64,000 nt of DNA from Delphinus delphis. Taxonomy: Eukaryota > Chordata > Mammalia > Artiodactyla > Delphinidae. Where the stretch lies: positions 48,833,559 through 48,897,558 of the forward strand of contig NC_082686.1 in NCBI RefSeq assembly GCF_949987515.2, read 5' to 3'. Each line of letters begins with the position of its first letter. The stretch's first letter is position 1. The notes beneath the pieces were generated by a model. The model was not told the DNA's origin. It searched no databases and saw nothing but the letters and a program-made list of their open reading frames with translations. A program made the translations under genes and the position numbers. Positions 22,401-34,679 of the stretch are shown one piece after another.

Positions 22401-25400
22401 TTTAGAAAACAAAAGACCTTTTTTTCATAAAGTAAACCAAAGTGTAAACATAATCTTGGCGAAATGAGGTGTAGGATATGAAAATAGTTGAAGCTGTTGC
22501 TTTTGATTATATGATGTGAAAAGATAGACAACCAACAAATACTTACTTGTGTCTTATGTTTATGTACAACATCAAATACATGACATCTTTAAGAGTAAAG
22601 GATGCTTCTAGAGTCGCTATGCATAATTTCCAAATGAACATTTTTATTCAAAAACAAACATTATTTATAAAAAGTGTTTCTGTTATACAAGAAGGGATGG
22701 TTAATTTTGTTTCAGCAGTTCAGAGAAGGTTTTACTGGTGAGGTGATGCTAGAGTTGGCTTTAAGTGCAGGCAAGAGGCAAAGGGACATCTCAGATAAAA
22801 AGAGCTTCATGCAGGGCATTCCGTGGTGGTCCAGTGGTTAAGACTTTCACTGCCGTGGGCCCGGGTTCAATCCCTGGTCGGGGAACTAAGATCCCATAAG
22901 CCGTGCAGCACAGCCAAAAAAAAGACTTATGCAAAGGCAGTTTAGATGTGAAGCCACATGATGCATTCAGGAAATTGTTCATAGTTAGGAAGTGTTTGGT
23001 AGGCAAATGCAGGGATAGAAAGCCCCCCAAATAAGACCACAGGACCAAATCATAAAGGACTTGTACTCCATAATATAGTTTGGTTTTATTCTTTGGGTTC
23101 TAGAGGAGCCATGGAATCATTATAAAGAGTCTCGAGCCTTAAACAGATTTGCATTTTAGAAACATTACTCTGGTGCCAGTATAGAGAATTAGAGGAAAAT
23201 AAATACAGAAGGTGGGGAGATGGTATTTCTAACAGCAGTTCAGGCAAGTAATGATAAGGGGCCTTAGTGTTGGTAGTGTGGTAGTAAGCTGGGAAGGCAG
23301 GGGAGATTTAAGTCTGTTTAATAGAGATCTAGTTAACAGGACCTTACAATAAAATGTGCAAGTTGAAGAAAAGGTTTTCTGACTTGAGCACTTAATGAGC
23401 ACTGCAGTACCCCTGGGAGCTCTAAGTGGTGCTGTCCAGTAGGCAGCTAGCTAGTAGAGAAAGATGAGTCTTCATATCTTTCTCAAGGCACACTGTGCTT
23501 AATTTTAATGTTACTATGGGCAGGTATTAATATTCATTTTCTCTTACCTGTACCAGGTACCTTTTAGCTAAGTGATATTAAATTATAGACCCTAACTAGA
23601 AAATCTTTGACAGGAGGAAAACAAATGGACATATAATTAATAAAGTAAAATCTACCCATTGATAACCCACATTTTCAAAAAGAAAGAAGATTTCTCCAAT
23701 GTTTGTTCTTAGTTCCTTACTGTATGTTTCTATGAAAACATAAAGTTGAATCTTTGAAGATAAATTATTCTTGTCATTAAATAAGCCTGTGTAAACATCA
23801 TATTATACTCTTTTTAATGTTTCTTCTTCAGAAACCTAAGGAAACCGTTCCAACTCTTGCTCCAAAAACCCTTTCAGTAGCAGCAGCCTTTAATGAAGAT
23901 GAAGATGTAAGTTGATACCTGGTTTTGTTTGTTTTACTTTAACAAGTTCTTTAAGAAAGATGTTAGTGGCAAATTGTCAAGTTGTACTAATGGTACTAGT
24001 GAACTTTTTTTGCAGCTCTGAACAGTTGTTGTTTTTTAAATGACATCTGCAAAATCTGGATATTTCTTCTGTTTATTTAATTTGATTGTGGGATTATTTA
24101 AAATATTACTGACTTTGGGGGGGCAAGGAACTTAATCAAATCAACAGATGCTTATTATGAGTAATAATATATATGTGTGCTATGAAATATGTAGGATCCA
24201 AAAAAAGGAAAATTCAATACTGCTGTCTTCAATAATTTTTATAGTTGGAGTCTTCAGTGAGACATTATGCATGTGTTCAGGTTTAAAAAGCAGCTATAGT
24301 GCTTTCTTCTTGTATCCCCATGAGGAATAACAATAGTGCAGGTGATTCTGCCAGAAGATCTAGTCAATATGTACGTGTTCCAGAGTGGCGCAGTGGTTAA
24401 GAATCCGCCTGCCAGTGCAGGGGACACGGGTTTGAGCCCTGGTCCGGAAAGATCCCACATGCCGTGGAGCAACTAAGCCCGTGCGCCACAACTATTGAGC
24501 CTGCACTCTAGAACCCGCAAGCCACAGCTACTGAAGCCTGTGCACCTAGAGCCCGTGCTCTGCAACAAGAGAAGCCACTGCAATGAGAAGCCCGCGCACC
24601 ACAACAAAGGGTAGCCCCTGCTCGCCGCACCTAGAGAAAGCCCACTTGCAGCAACGGAAATCCAATGCAGCCAAAAATAAATAAATAAATAAATTTTTGA
24701 AAAGATTAGGTAGCATTTTGGTTTGTACAGATTGTTATCAGGAAAGGACATTGTGGGAAGAAGGGGACAACATGTGCAGAAGTAGAGAGGCTGGAAATAG
24801 TAAGCACCTACATAATAGTAATGGCTTGCTTTGAATGCCTAACAGTTTGAATCTTTTCACACAACTTTATTTTATCCTCCATACATCCCTGTGAATTGTG
24901 TGATATGGTTATTCTTATTTTCCAAATGGAGAAATTAAGTGTGCATAAGTATTGTGCACAAGTGTTGAACTAGAACTGAGCTTTCTGGTTTCTTGTCCTA
25001 TGTTCTTTGCATCATACGTTACTGTTTTCCCTGTTTTTAAAGAAATTTTAGACAGGTTCAGACAACACTCTTTCTGCTATAAGATGGTAATGATAGGTAG
25101 GGGTAAACTTGTCTCTTAGGTAAAAGAACACAGGCATCTAAAATCTGCATCTGGGACTTCCCTGGAAGTCCAGTGGTTAAGTGGTTAAGACTTCCAGTGG
25201 TTAAGACTCTGCACTTCCACTGCAGGGGGCACCAGTTTGATCCCTGGTCAGGGAACTAAGATCCCGCATGACGCTCAGCATGGCCAAAAAAATAAAAGGA
25301 AATAAAATCTTCATCTGGTTCTTCCTTTTTCTGCAGCACATATTAATTAACCTTGGATATATATCTAAGCCTGAAATATATTGTACAAAGAGTGTGTTCA

Positions 25401-28400
25401 TTTAGTTAATTTTGAAATTTAAAAATACTTTTTCAGTTGTATCTCTTTAGTCTCTTTTAATTTGGACAACTCCTGGGTTTTTCTGCGTATTTCATGGCGT
25501 TAACATTTTTGAAGAGTTCAGGCCAGTTAGTTTGTAGAACGTCCCTCAGTTTGGATTTGTCTGATGTTCCCTTATGATTAGATTCACATTCCTTTTGGCA
25601 GGCGTACCACAGAAGTGATGCCAAGTTCTCAATGCATCATATCAGGAGCACATGTCAGTATATCCCATTACTGGCAGTGTTAACTTTGATCATTTAGTTA
25701 AAGTGAGGTCTGCCAGATTTCTCTACTGTCAAATTACTGTTTTATCTTTTATAATTAAAATTTATCTTGTGGGGATATGTTTTAAGAATATGTGGAGGGG
25801 ACTTCCCTGGTGGCACAGTGGTTAAGAATCAGCCTGCCAGTACGGGGGACACGGGTTTGAGCCCTGGTCCGGGAAGATCCCACATGCCACAGAGTAACTA
25901 AGCCTGTGCGCCACAACTACTGAGCCTGTGCTCTAGAGCCTGCGAGCCACAACTACTGAGCCCACGTGCCGCAACTACTGAAGCCCGTGTGCCTAGAGCC
26001 CGTGCTCCACAACAAGAAAAGCCACCGCAATGAGAAGCCCGTGCGCCTCAATGAAGAGTAGCCCCCTCTCGCTGCAACTAGAGAAAGCCCGCGCACAGCA
26101 ACGAAGACCCGACGCAGCCATAAATAAATAAATAAAATTTAAAAAAAGAATATGTGAAAATACATAATTTCTTAAGTGTTCACTCATGAGTGTTAACATT
26201 CATTGATGATTCTTACCGGAATCAATTATTATGATGTTTGCTGAATGGTGATTTTTTTTCATTCTTTCATCCCTTCTATGTTTAATGTTTCTTACTGTAA
26301 GGAAGAGCTTTTATAAGTGTAGGCTCTATTCAACAGGTTATAATGCTCAAATTGTCTCAGATTTGACCAGTAGAAATCTCTTTAAGCTGGATCTTGGCAG
26401 ATGACTGTGTAAAAAATAATATTTAGCTCACCAGTAACATTTATACTTAAAAAACATCTAAAAGACACTTGTCACATATCTTTTCACGAGCTGTAACTAT
26501 GGAAAAGTAGTAGAGAATGAGCTTTCAAGATGTCTTTTCAGTAAAGGAGACATTTTTGAGAAGGAGCAATACAGTAAAATGGTTAAGAGCCTTTGCTTTG
26601 GCATCTAGCTGTTTTGTGACTTGGGACAAGTTAACCTTGTTTACCTTACCTACAAAATGTGAATGATGATACTCATACCCACCTTGTAGGATTGTTAGGG
26701 TTTTCAAAGACAGTGCATATTAAAGCATTTAACACAATGTGTAGCTTCTAGTAAACAAATAGTTTTAGTTCTAGAATATCAAGTTTTTGGGGGGTTTTGT
26801 TTTTGTTTTGGGGGGTTTTTTTGTTCTTGTGTTTTGTTGGTTTGTTTTTTGGCCACGCTGCACGGCATGCAGGATCTTAGTTCCCCAACCAGTGATCGAA
26901 CTCGCACCCCCTACAATGGAAGCACGGAATTCTTAACCACTGGACCGGCAGGGGAGTCCCTAGAATATCGAGTTTTTACCAAATTTTTTTTCTTTATGCA
27001 GAATCAGCACACTAGAAGCATGAGGGTTTTATTTACTGTAGTTAAGATAAATGATTTTCTCCTTTCACCAAAATTTCAGACTTAGATATAAAATTTAGCA
27101 TTATTGGTAATCAAGTGATTTTAATGTAGTTGACCCTTGACCAACACAGGTTTGAACTGCACAGGCCTATTTATATGCAGATTTTTTTCAGTAACGTGCT
27201 ACAGTACTACACTCTCCCAAGGTTGGTTTAATCCTCAGGTGTGGAACCGTGGCTATGGAAGGTCAACTATAAAGTTACACACGGGGTTTTGACTGTGGCA
27301 CTGTGGAGGCAGTGCCTCTAATCCTCCTGCATTGTTCAAGGGTCAGCTCTATCTACATGCAGTCATCTCTGTTTCTGTCTTACATTTTTCTCCAGAGTGA
27401 ACCAGAGGAAATGCCTCCAGAAGCAAAGATGAGGATGAAGAATATTGGAAGGTATTATAATTTTTGTATAATATTGTAGAAAATTATAGTGAATTAAGAG
27501 CAAGAATAAATTGCAAATTGCACATAATCTATTAGTGTTCAAGCTTTTGTTGCATATTTGGGCAAAAGAGTTTTATTTTCTGAGATTACTCTCCTGGTAA
27601 AAGAAAATTAGTATTTTAAGAAAAGAAAAAATAATGATAATTTAATGCTATTTTTTTTCAGATACATGTAATCTAAATTTTTTCAAATAAACAGTTATGA
27701 GAAATGTTTCTGATATAAAATTTAAAAGTTTTTTTCAGGTATAAAAAAATGGCTTTCACTCATCTCACTTAAGATATTCCCACCACTTAATCTTGATTGT
27801 ATGTGTCCCATTTTCCTTAGTAATTTAAATGCCAAATATAAAAAGAAGACAAAAACATTTAAAAATTTTCCTCCATTGTTTCTGTTATTGTGAAAATAAC
27901 ATAAATTTCAAGTTAACACGATGTTCAGTTTCCTGTCTTTGTATGTGTAAATGGATAACTTCGAGGCTAATAAGAAAGCTGGGCTTCAAAACACCCTATA
28001 CTATATCCCCACTTCTACCAAATGTATATATTCTCCCAAAGAACTAAGTGCTGAGTCTTCAAGCATCAGTCTTCAGACTTCATCTGTGATTCAAACGGGA
28101 ACTGTCCCAGTGGCTGTCTGCCTGCCTCCCTTTCGGACTGGGACCTAAAGTAAATACATCTGGCATTATAACCAAATCTAAACACCCAGGATACATATAT
28201 CTTCATATATCTAAACATTTAAAACTGAAACAGGAGTTCATAAAATGACATCTTCTGTTTCATTTTTTATAAATGCTGATGGCAAGCCACCACCAAATTG
28301 ATTTAATGACCCTGTTAATGGGTTACAAGCAACGGTTTTTAAAACTATGGTGGTTGCCACTATAGTGGTTGCTGCATATCAGAATCACCTTAGATGTTTG

Positions 28401-28749
28401 TTAAAACTACAGATTTACCTGGCTCCTCCTGAGGCCTACTGAATCTGAAATTTTAGGACGGGGTCTGTGTAAAGGGTATTTTTAAAAAGATCTTGTAGAG
28501 GCTTCTGATGTTTGGCCTGCATTTATAATAGGTGCTAAACAAATGTGTTTTGAATGAGTTAAAAACATAGCCCGAAAATCATTATATAACATTTTAAATA
28601 AGTTTCCTTTCTTTTAACACAGGGATACACCAACATCAGCAGGACCAAATTCCTTCAATAAAGGAAAGCATGGGTTTTCTGATAACCAGAAGCTATGGGA
28701 GCGAAATATAAAATCTCATCTTGGAAATGTCCATGACCAAGACAATTAA
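15932..28749 (+). CDS. PCNP: PEST proteolytic signal-containing nuclear protein (whole spliced gene)
   Basis: Five coding exons join to 537 bases, 178 residues plus stop, the human length: 15932-15995, 20834-21048, 23832-23906, 27396-27451 and 28623-28749. All junctions have GT/AG and keep frame. The protein is a small, disordered, charged nuclear factor linked to cell-cycle control and ubiquitinated by UHRF2 (NIRF). It starts [18 protein letters not shown], contains acidic Ser/Glu/Pro PEST-like stretches, the core [13 protein letters not shown] and [10 protein letters not shown], and ends [11 protein letters not shown]. No enzyme motif is present. TRMT10C lies upstream on the same strand with its own promoter; ZBTB11 converges from the right. 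Likely polyadenylation signals lie at 28890, 29856 and 30394. Confidence 0.96.
15996..20833 (+). other. PCNP: PCNP intron 1, unusually repeat-poor
   Basis: Apart from one CHR-1 SINE near 17432-17559, I recognise no interspersed repeat between about 16430 and 20833. The first 430 bases are still part of the CpG-rich block. Confidence 0.6.
17432..17559 (+). repeat. CHR-1-type SINE, short form
   Basis: The copy reads 'ggagttccctggtggcttagtggttggga' through 'gggtggccaacaaacaaaacaaaacaaa'. Target-site duplications (g/a)taccttaag lie at 17422-17431 and 17560-17569. Confidence 0.93.
20834..21048 (+). CDS. PCNP: PCNP coding exon 2
   Basis: The acceptor is TTCACCAG and the donor AGT|GTGAGT. It encodes the [10 protein letters not shown] to KLGSS segment, the bulk of the charged PEST region. 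Confidence 0.95.
21049..22810 (+). other. PCNP: PCNP intron 2, left part, no recognised feature
   Basis: AT-rich intronic sequence with no identifiable repeats or open frames of interest. Confidence 0.5.
22814..22924 (+). repeat. CHR-1-type SINE, short form
   Basis: The copy reads 'gggcattccgtggtggtccagtggttaag' through 'gccgtgcagcacagccaaaaaaaag'. The flanks 'gcttcatgca' and 'acttatgcaa' look like a degraded duplication. Confidence 0.88.
23085..23340 (+). repeat. Ancient repeat fragment, family not assigned
   Basis: The wording 'gccatggaatcattataaagagtc..cagatttgcattttagaaacattactctggtgccagtatagag' and 'caggcaagtaatgataaggggcctta' matches the same old repeat as 2519-2680. Confidence 0.45.
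23832..23906 (+). CDS. PCNP: PCNP coding exon 3
   Basis: Exactly 25 codons, [10 protein letters not shown] to FNEDED. Acceptor TTCTTCTTCAG, donor GAT|GTAAGT. Confidence 0.96.
24381..24700 (+). repeat. CHR-2-type SINE, long form
   Basis: It begins near 'gagtggcgcagtggttaagaatccgcc' and ends 'cagccaaaaataaataaataaataaa'. The first bases of the head are degraded. Confidence 0.9.
25153..25303 (+). repeat. CHR-1-type SINE with internal duplication
   Basis: Target-site duplications aaatct(g/t)catctgg flank the element (25141-25153 and about 25305-25318). Within the head, the 'agtggttaag' stretch occurs about three times (25171-25208), evidence of a local tandem duplication that lengthens the tRNA-like part. 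Confidence 0.88.
25430..26400 (-). repeat. L1 3' region fragment, split by a SINE
   Basis: Reverse L1M wording: 'gttcaggccagttagtttgtagaacgtccctcagtttggatttgtctgatgttccc', 'attactggcagtgttaactttgatcatttagttaa' and, after the SINE at 25795-26145, 'cattgatgattcttaccggaatcaattatta'. Homologous segments lie at 31000-31860 and 44130-45830. Confidence 0.75.
25795..26145 (+). repeat. CHR-2-type SINE, long form
   Basis: The SINE is inserted into the L1 fragment with perfect 11-base duplications aagaatatgtg at 25784-25794 and 26146-26156. The tail is AAATAAATAAATAAAATTTAAAA. Confidence 0.94.
26565..26735 (+). repeat. MIR SINE
   Basis: MIR order is present: 'acagtaaaatggttaagagcctttgctttggcatctag', 'gtgacttgggacaagttaacc', 'ctacaaaatgtgaatgatgatactcat' and 'ccaccttgtaggattgttaggg'. 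Confidence 0.75.
26789..26960 (-). repeat. CHR-1-type SINE, short form
   Basis: A reverse copy with a long G/T-rich (reverse poly-A) head ends 'ccactggaccggcaggggagtccc'. Target-site duplications tagaatatc(a/g)agttttt lie at 26772-26788 and 26961-26977. Confidence 0.93.
27129..27349 (+). repeat. MER2-like Tigger (Tc1/mariner) DNA transposon fossil
   Basis: The terminal inverted repeats are GTTGACCCTTGACCAAC on the left and the reverse complement of ATTGTTCAAGGGTCAGCTC on the right. TA dinucleotides flank them (27127-27128 and 27350-27351), as expected for Tc1/mariner. It has no transposase frame. It ends about 45 bases before PCNP exon 4. Confidence 0.78.
27396..27451 (+). CDS. PCNP: PCNP coding exon 4
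   Basis: Acceptor TTTTTCTCCAG, donor AG|GTATTA. It encodes [18 protein letters not shown] and two bases of an Arg codon. Confidence 0.95.
28355..28550 (+). repeat. hAT-Charlie type DNA transposon fossil (MER5-like)
   Basis: 'ggttgctgcatatcagaatcaccttagatgtttgttaaaactacagattt', 'ctgaatctgaaattttagg' and 'ggggtctg' follow the MER5/Charlie pattern. It is strongly degraded. Confidence 0.5.
28623..28749 (+). CDS. PCNP: PCNP coding exon 5 (last)
   Basis: The acceptor TTTTAACACAG completes the split Arg codon. It encodes [11 protein letters not shown] to NVHDQDN and TAA at 28747-28749. Confidence 0.96.
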
Positions 28750-30420
28750 ATGATGTGTTTTGAAATTGGGGTATGGGGTGGGTGTAAAGTTAAAAGGAAC
28801 AGTTTCCTTTTTTAAAGAATGGTATAAGACTATCTTTGGAGCCGCCTTTTTTTTTTCTTTTTCTTTTTTTAAAGATTGAGTGGTACACTAATAAATGAGA
28901 ATTTGAAATTAGAGGTAATTTATGTTTTATATACAGATTTCAAGACATTTGCTAATTTTGTAGTTTCACGTGATTAGTTTCCAAAGGTTATAGATGATTA
29001 AAAAAATCATAAATGGTACCTTTCTAAGAATTGCATATTTTTTTAGACACAACTACTAGCACATTAAGAGGGAAGCAAAAAGTTGTCTATTTAAACTGTA
29101 GGCAGTTACTCTCTAACTTAACTCCCTTGTTAACCTAAAGTCTGGCTCCCAGGAACAGCCTTATAGAGAAGGGAGTATTGTATTGGGAGGAAAATGTTGC
29201 TGGACTATTGACTGAGAAAGTAAATTAGATAAAAATTAAAATACAGCTTTTTTTTTTCCTAATGGGCATTTGTTTTGTTTCGAATCATCATAAACTAGTT
29301 ATTGCATTGCTATCAGTGGATACAGATGCTTAGCTCTTTAAAAAGAACATTTTAAAATTTTATGTAAACTGTTGAGTATTTAAAATAGCCCACTTCACTT
29401 TAAAGGGTCTTGTCTACCTTTGATAGTCTTCAAAGAACAACCATTTGCTACCAAAGTAAATCAGTATTTTGAATGTGCTTCTCTTGGTTTTTGTTATTAG
29501 CTAGTTCCTGTAAGTATTTCCACCAGATCTTCAGGCAAATCATAAGGAAGCTGTTTCTTTTAAAATAACAAACCACCACCAAAAATTTAAATGTACATAA
29601 TAGTTAAATATTTGGCTGTTCTTATTTTTTAAAGGATATAAACACCAAAAAAAAAAAGGCAACATTGTATGAAGATGGAAAATAAGAAAGATGCACTTTC
29701 TGTAACTTTATCAAAGCATTTATGTTACTAACTTGTGAAATCCAATTTGATTTGAACTTATTACAGGAATTCTTATTTAGCACAATAATATTGTTTCTTT
29801 TAACTGTATACATATTAACCAGTGGCCTCTTTAAAAGCACATTTTAGATACTGAAAATAAAAGGAAAGAAAATGCATCTTTAAACATATTTTATGGAATC
29901 TTTGACCACATATACTTTGTTAATCTTTGTGTTGTAGGATTGTGTTTATTTTGTATTTTTGTATTGTATATGAATTCTTTTTTTAATGTGACAGTTAAAC
30001 ACATCTTTAAAAGCATAGTCACACATAAAAGAAACATATAGTATAATGATTTCCTTGAAAACTCTTACAATGTTAGATTTGGAGGCAGCTTCATACTGTT
30101 TAATTGGTGATAACTACTCTCTGAGCTCTTTTAATAGGTAATAACTCCAGAGAAGCAGCCTGTATATATTCCTAATACTTTGTTCACTTGCATATGAGTT
30201 TAGAGTAAGCCCCAAGTAAAACAATGGAAATGTATATAGAACGATTAGTTCTTACTTACATGGTTTAATTATATCAAGATACATGAATTTAACTTGCTTT
30301 AACGTAGGCAAACTTCCCATTTTTGTTCATTTTAATGTTTATGTTGAAATAACATCCCAAAACGACTGAGATGAATGTCTTTACTAAAATACCAATAAAT
30401 TTGTCCAACTCTATCAGTGT
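28750..30420 (+). other. PCNP: PCNP 3' UTR (approximate extent)
   Basis: AATAAA hexamers lie at 28890-28895, 29856-29861 and 30394-30399, allowing short and long transcript ends. The stretch is AT-rich and holds no recognised SINE or L1, unlike the sequence to its right. Confidence 0.6.
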
Positions 30421-30960
30421 TCTTATTTTCTGTTACACTTAATTGTTGCTGGGTTTGTTTTAAACAAAGAAGAGACAGATGTTATTGGTGCTCTTGCCCA
30501 GATTGTTGGCCAGAGTAATGGGAGATTTTAAATTACTCTTTGGAGTCTACCTAACTTAGCACATAGTTCTAGAACATTACAGTATCTCAGGTTAGAAAAA
30601 GACCTAGTCCAAATCCTCCCTCTCCTCTACTGCCAAAGTATCATCTATTAATGTGCTGTAGAAAATCCTGCTGAGGCATACCTTTGAAAATCCCTAAGTG
30701 TTAGAAGGTATTCTCTTACTTGTGTCTGCCATCCATTATCTCTAAATATTTTCTTAATGTTTATAATGCTGCTGCCCTATAGGTCAGGTGTGAGTAAATG
30801 AAAAGATTGAACTACATTTTAAAATTAAGGTTCGTTTCTAGTTAGACTAATTACAAATGAAGGCTATGAATTTCAAATGTTTTTTTCTTAACGCTAATAA
30901 TCAGGGTTAGCTTGATATACTGTGGAGGAATTGTTCAAGTTACTTCCCTGCTGAGATGAA
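30420..30960. other. Intergenic, no recognised feature
   Basis: No open frame or repeat recognised between the PCNP 3' end and the L1 block. Confidence 0.4.
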
Positions 30961-32127
30961 GATACTTTTTAATTTTTTTTAACTTTTCATTTTGAAAAAA
31001 TTTCAGACTCAAAACATTGCAAAAATATAGTGAAGTACTTCCATGTTCTTCAAATGATAACATACAACCACAGGACAATTGTCAAAATCAGGGAATTAAC
31101 ATTATTAAAATATTATATCACCTTACACTATTATTCTACAGACCTTATTCAAATTTCACCATTTGCTCCACTAATGTCTCCGTAGTTGAAGATTCACTAC
31201 ATTATCACATATTGTTTAGTTGTCATCTGTCAAACCCCTTTAATCTGGGAATCTTCAGTGTTTGTCTATTATGACCTTAGACTTTTTGAAAAGTACAGGC
31301 CAATTATTTGTAGATCTCCCAATTTGGGATTTCCCTAATGTTTCCTCACAAATTCAGTTTATGCATTTTTGGCAAAAATAAGACAGAACGGATGTGTCTT
31401 CAGTATATCAGCAAGCACATGATGTCAATTTGTCCTCTTACCAGTGTGATGTTAATTTTGATCACTTGGTTAGGGTGGTATCTGCCAGATATATACAATG
31501 TCAAAGTTGTAAATTTTCTGTTTGTAATTAGTATCTTATGGGAAAATTCTTGTAAGTATCGTATTCTCATACTTTTGCCCACTAATTGGCAGACATTCAT
31601 GGTTTTTGTTTTTTGGGTGTTTCCCCCATGGTTCTTTACTGAAACAATTGTTAGTGTAGGATTTGCCGAATGATGATTTTTCTATTTTCATCTTCTATTT
31701 TTTGTAGTTCAAATTCTGTGAGGAAATTTCCTTCTCCATTCTTTATTCAATTTTGTATTGATAATGGGCCTGTGTATTCTTATGTTATTCTATAGGTTAT
31801 AATGCACTACTATCATATATTTTGTTACTCAAAATGTCCCAGATCTGCCCACATAAACCCCTCCCCATTGACCCTTGTGTCTTTTTGACATGTCCCCATT
31901 CTTTTTTTTTAATACATCTTTAATTTCTGGCACCAGAAGATATTCTGGACTCATCTCATATTTTCTCTTCTTTAACCCTGGAATCAGTGATTTCTCTAAG
32001 CATCCATGGTTCCTTTTAGAATCAAAATCTGCACTAAGTGTACTCATTGGTTGTGAAGTGTCATTGCTTCTAGCCTACTTGACAGAGCTAGAATATGTAT
32101 GTATATACATCTATATCAATTTCTAGA

Positions 32128-32160
32128 TCTATATGTGTGTGTGTGTATGTATGTGTATAC
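32128..32160. repeat. (GT)n/(GTAT)n short tandem repeat
   Basis: The run 'tatgtgtgtgtgtgtatgtatgtgtata' lies inside the L1 fragment. Confidence 0.8.
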
Positions 32161-33240
32161 TGTATGTATCTCCATGAGTTCATATAGATACTTCCATTAC
32201 CAGACCAACACCAGATACATTCTAGTCTTCCTCCTTTCTCTACTTACTACTCTTGTCCAACAGTAAGAAATCTGACTGTGTATAATCTGTTCACTTATTT
32301 GCTTAATTTCTAGAATACACATAAAGTTTCAGAATTAATTCATATATTTCCCTATGAAAAACTAACCAGAGTGCAGTATTTGTATGTAGTTCCTTTCCTT
32401 TTTAGTCTTAAGAGTACATAATCAAAATACTATTTTACAAAGTTATGTAGGTTAGTTCTTTGCTCCCCCTTTCAGTATGATTGTATTACTCATTTGTAAT
32501 GCAGTTTGGTTTTGTTTGTGTTTCATAATGAATTACTGCTCGTTAATTTTTTTTGCATGTGAAATAGCATAGGTCTAAAAGTTGGAACTATACAAAAAGT
32601 GTAACTCCTCCCTATTTCTGCCTCATTCTCTTCCTCCTGTCCTTTCTATCCTGTTTACACCTATTCCCTATAGGTAATCCATCTCTGGTTTCTGGTTTAT
32701 CCTTCCTGTGTTTCCTTTTAAATCAATGAATAGATGGGTGTTTATTATTTCTCCTTTTATCTTACATGAAATGTAATATACTACAGTTATTCTTTTATCC
32801 TTTTTTTTTTTCACTTTATAGTATACCCTGGAAACTATACTAGTTCATGGAGATCTTTCTCAAAAATTTTTAACAGCTACATAGTACTCCATTGTGTGAA
32901 TATACCATAGTCAATGCAATTACTCTTACTTGTATGGGCATTTAGGTCATTTCCAATGTTTTGCCATTACAATGCTGTAATCGAATAACCTGTGCAGGTG
33001 TATTTTCTCGTTGGGGTGTATCTTCCTTCAGGTAAATTCCCAGAAGTAGGATGCTGGGTCAAAATATAAGTGCATATCTACTCTTATTAGATATTGCCAA
33101 ATTCTCCTACAAAAGGATTGTACCAGTTTGTTTTCCCACCAAAAATATATGAATGCCTTTTCCCACAGCCTTGCCAGCAGAATGTGTTTGTCATGCTTTT
33201 TAATTTTTGCCATATCTGATAGGTTTAAAAAAACGGCACG

Positions 33241-33590
33241 AGACTTCCCTGGTGGCGCAGTGGTTAAGAATCCGCCTGCTAATGCAGGGGACACGGGTTC
33301 GAGCCCTGGTCCGGGAAGATCCCACATGCCGCAAAGCAACTAAGCCTGTGTGCCACAACTACTGAGCCTGCGCTCTGGAGCCCGTGAGCCACAACTGCTG
33401 AGCCCACGTGCCACAATTGCTGAAGCCTGTGTGCCTAGAGCCCATGCTCCACAACAAGAGAAGCCACCGCAATGAGAAGCCCCCGCACCGCAACCAAGGG
33501 TAGCCCCTGCTCACCACAACTAGAGAAAGCCCGCATGCAGCAACGAAGACCCAACACGGCCATAAATTAATTAATTAATTAAAAAAAAAA
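33241..33590 (+). repeat. CHR-2-type SINE, long form, near consensus
   Basis: The copy carries the full tRNA-like head with an A box (ggtggcgcagtgg) and a B box (gggttcgagccc), repeated 'cacaactactgagcc' body units, and TTAATTAATTAAAAAAAAAA tail. A short duplication ggca(c/t)g lies on each side. Confidence 0.93.
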
Positions 33591-34679
33591 GGCATGTTAG
33601 AATAGTTTTAATTTGCATCTCTCTATCTAGCTATGAGTGAGGTTGAATATCTTTTCATATGTTTAAGGGCCATTTGAATATCTTTATGAATAGTCTGTTT
33701 ATTTCATTCCCACTTTACTATTGGGTTTTTGGTCCTTTCTCAAATTTTAAGAATTTGTCATATATTAACTCTTTATACATATGTTATAAATAGTTTATCC
33801 TAATTATTAATTGTCTTTCGGCTTTGATTATGGTGTTCTTTGTAATACAAAAAGCTTCCTTTTTTTGTAATGTAGTGAATTTTATTCATCTCTGTTGCCG
33901 TTCAGTTTTGTTAATAGAAAGCCTTTCTCTATACTGAGGTTAAAGATAAATTCTCCCTTGTTTTTCTAGTGCTTGTATTGTTTCATTTTCAAATTTAAAC
34001 AGACTCCTGATCCATTTGGAATATATACTTGTGCATTTGTGAGATCAAGATCTAATTTTAGTTAACACATCTGTATGATATTAAGCCATCCTAATAGGAA
34101 GCAGTCTGCTTTTGTGTTTTGGGGGAGTGTTAAATTTTTTCTCATATGGGTTTTGCCTATTTCTTGTTAAGCTTCTTCCTCAATATTTAATCATCTTTGT
34201 TGCTATTGAAATGAGGTTTTCTCTATCATTTTGTGCTGGTTATTGTTTTAAGATATGAAGACAATTTTCTGTGTGTTAATTCTGTGTCTTGCTATCTTAC
34301 TAAACTCCTTATTGTTTGAGTTTTATCATCGATTCTCAAGAATTTCCCAGGTGTACCATCATATCACCTGCAAATAAAGATGGCTTTACTTTATCAATTT
34401 TTGTGCCTCAATTTATTTTCTTGTCTAATTGCATTGCTTAATACCGCTAATACAGTATTGAATAGTAGTAGAATAAATGGGTATCCTTGTCTTTTTCTCA
34501 GTGGAAATATCTCCAGCATTTTACTATTAAATAAGATCCTGGCTTTAGGACTACATATTTTATCATGTTAAAAATATCCATCAATTCCTAATTTTCTTAA
34601 GTACTTTTATCAGAAATAGGTGTTGAATTTTGCTGAAAGCTCTTTCAGCATTTTATCAATGAGGGGAAACTGTAATATA

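Noticed and set aside
31338..34571. Hydrophobic open frames between PCNP and ZBTB11
   Set aside because: They are translations of AT-rich L1 antisense sequence with no continuity.
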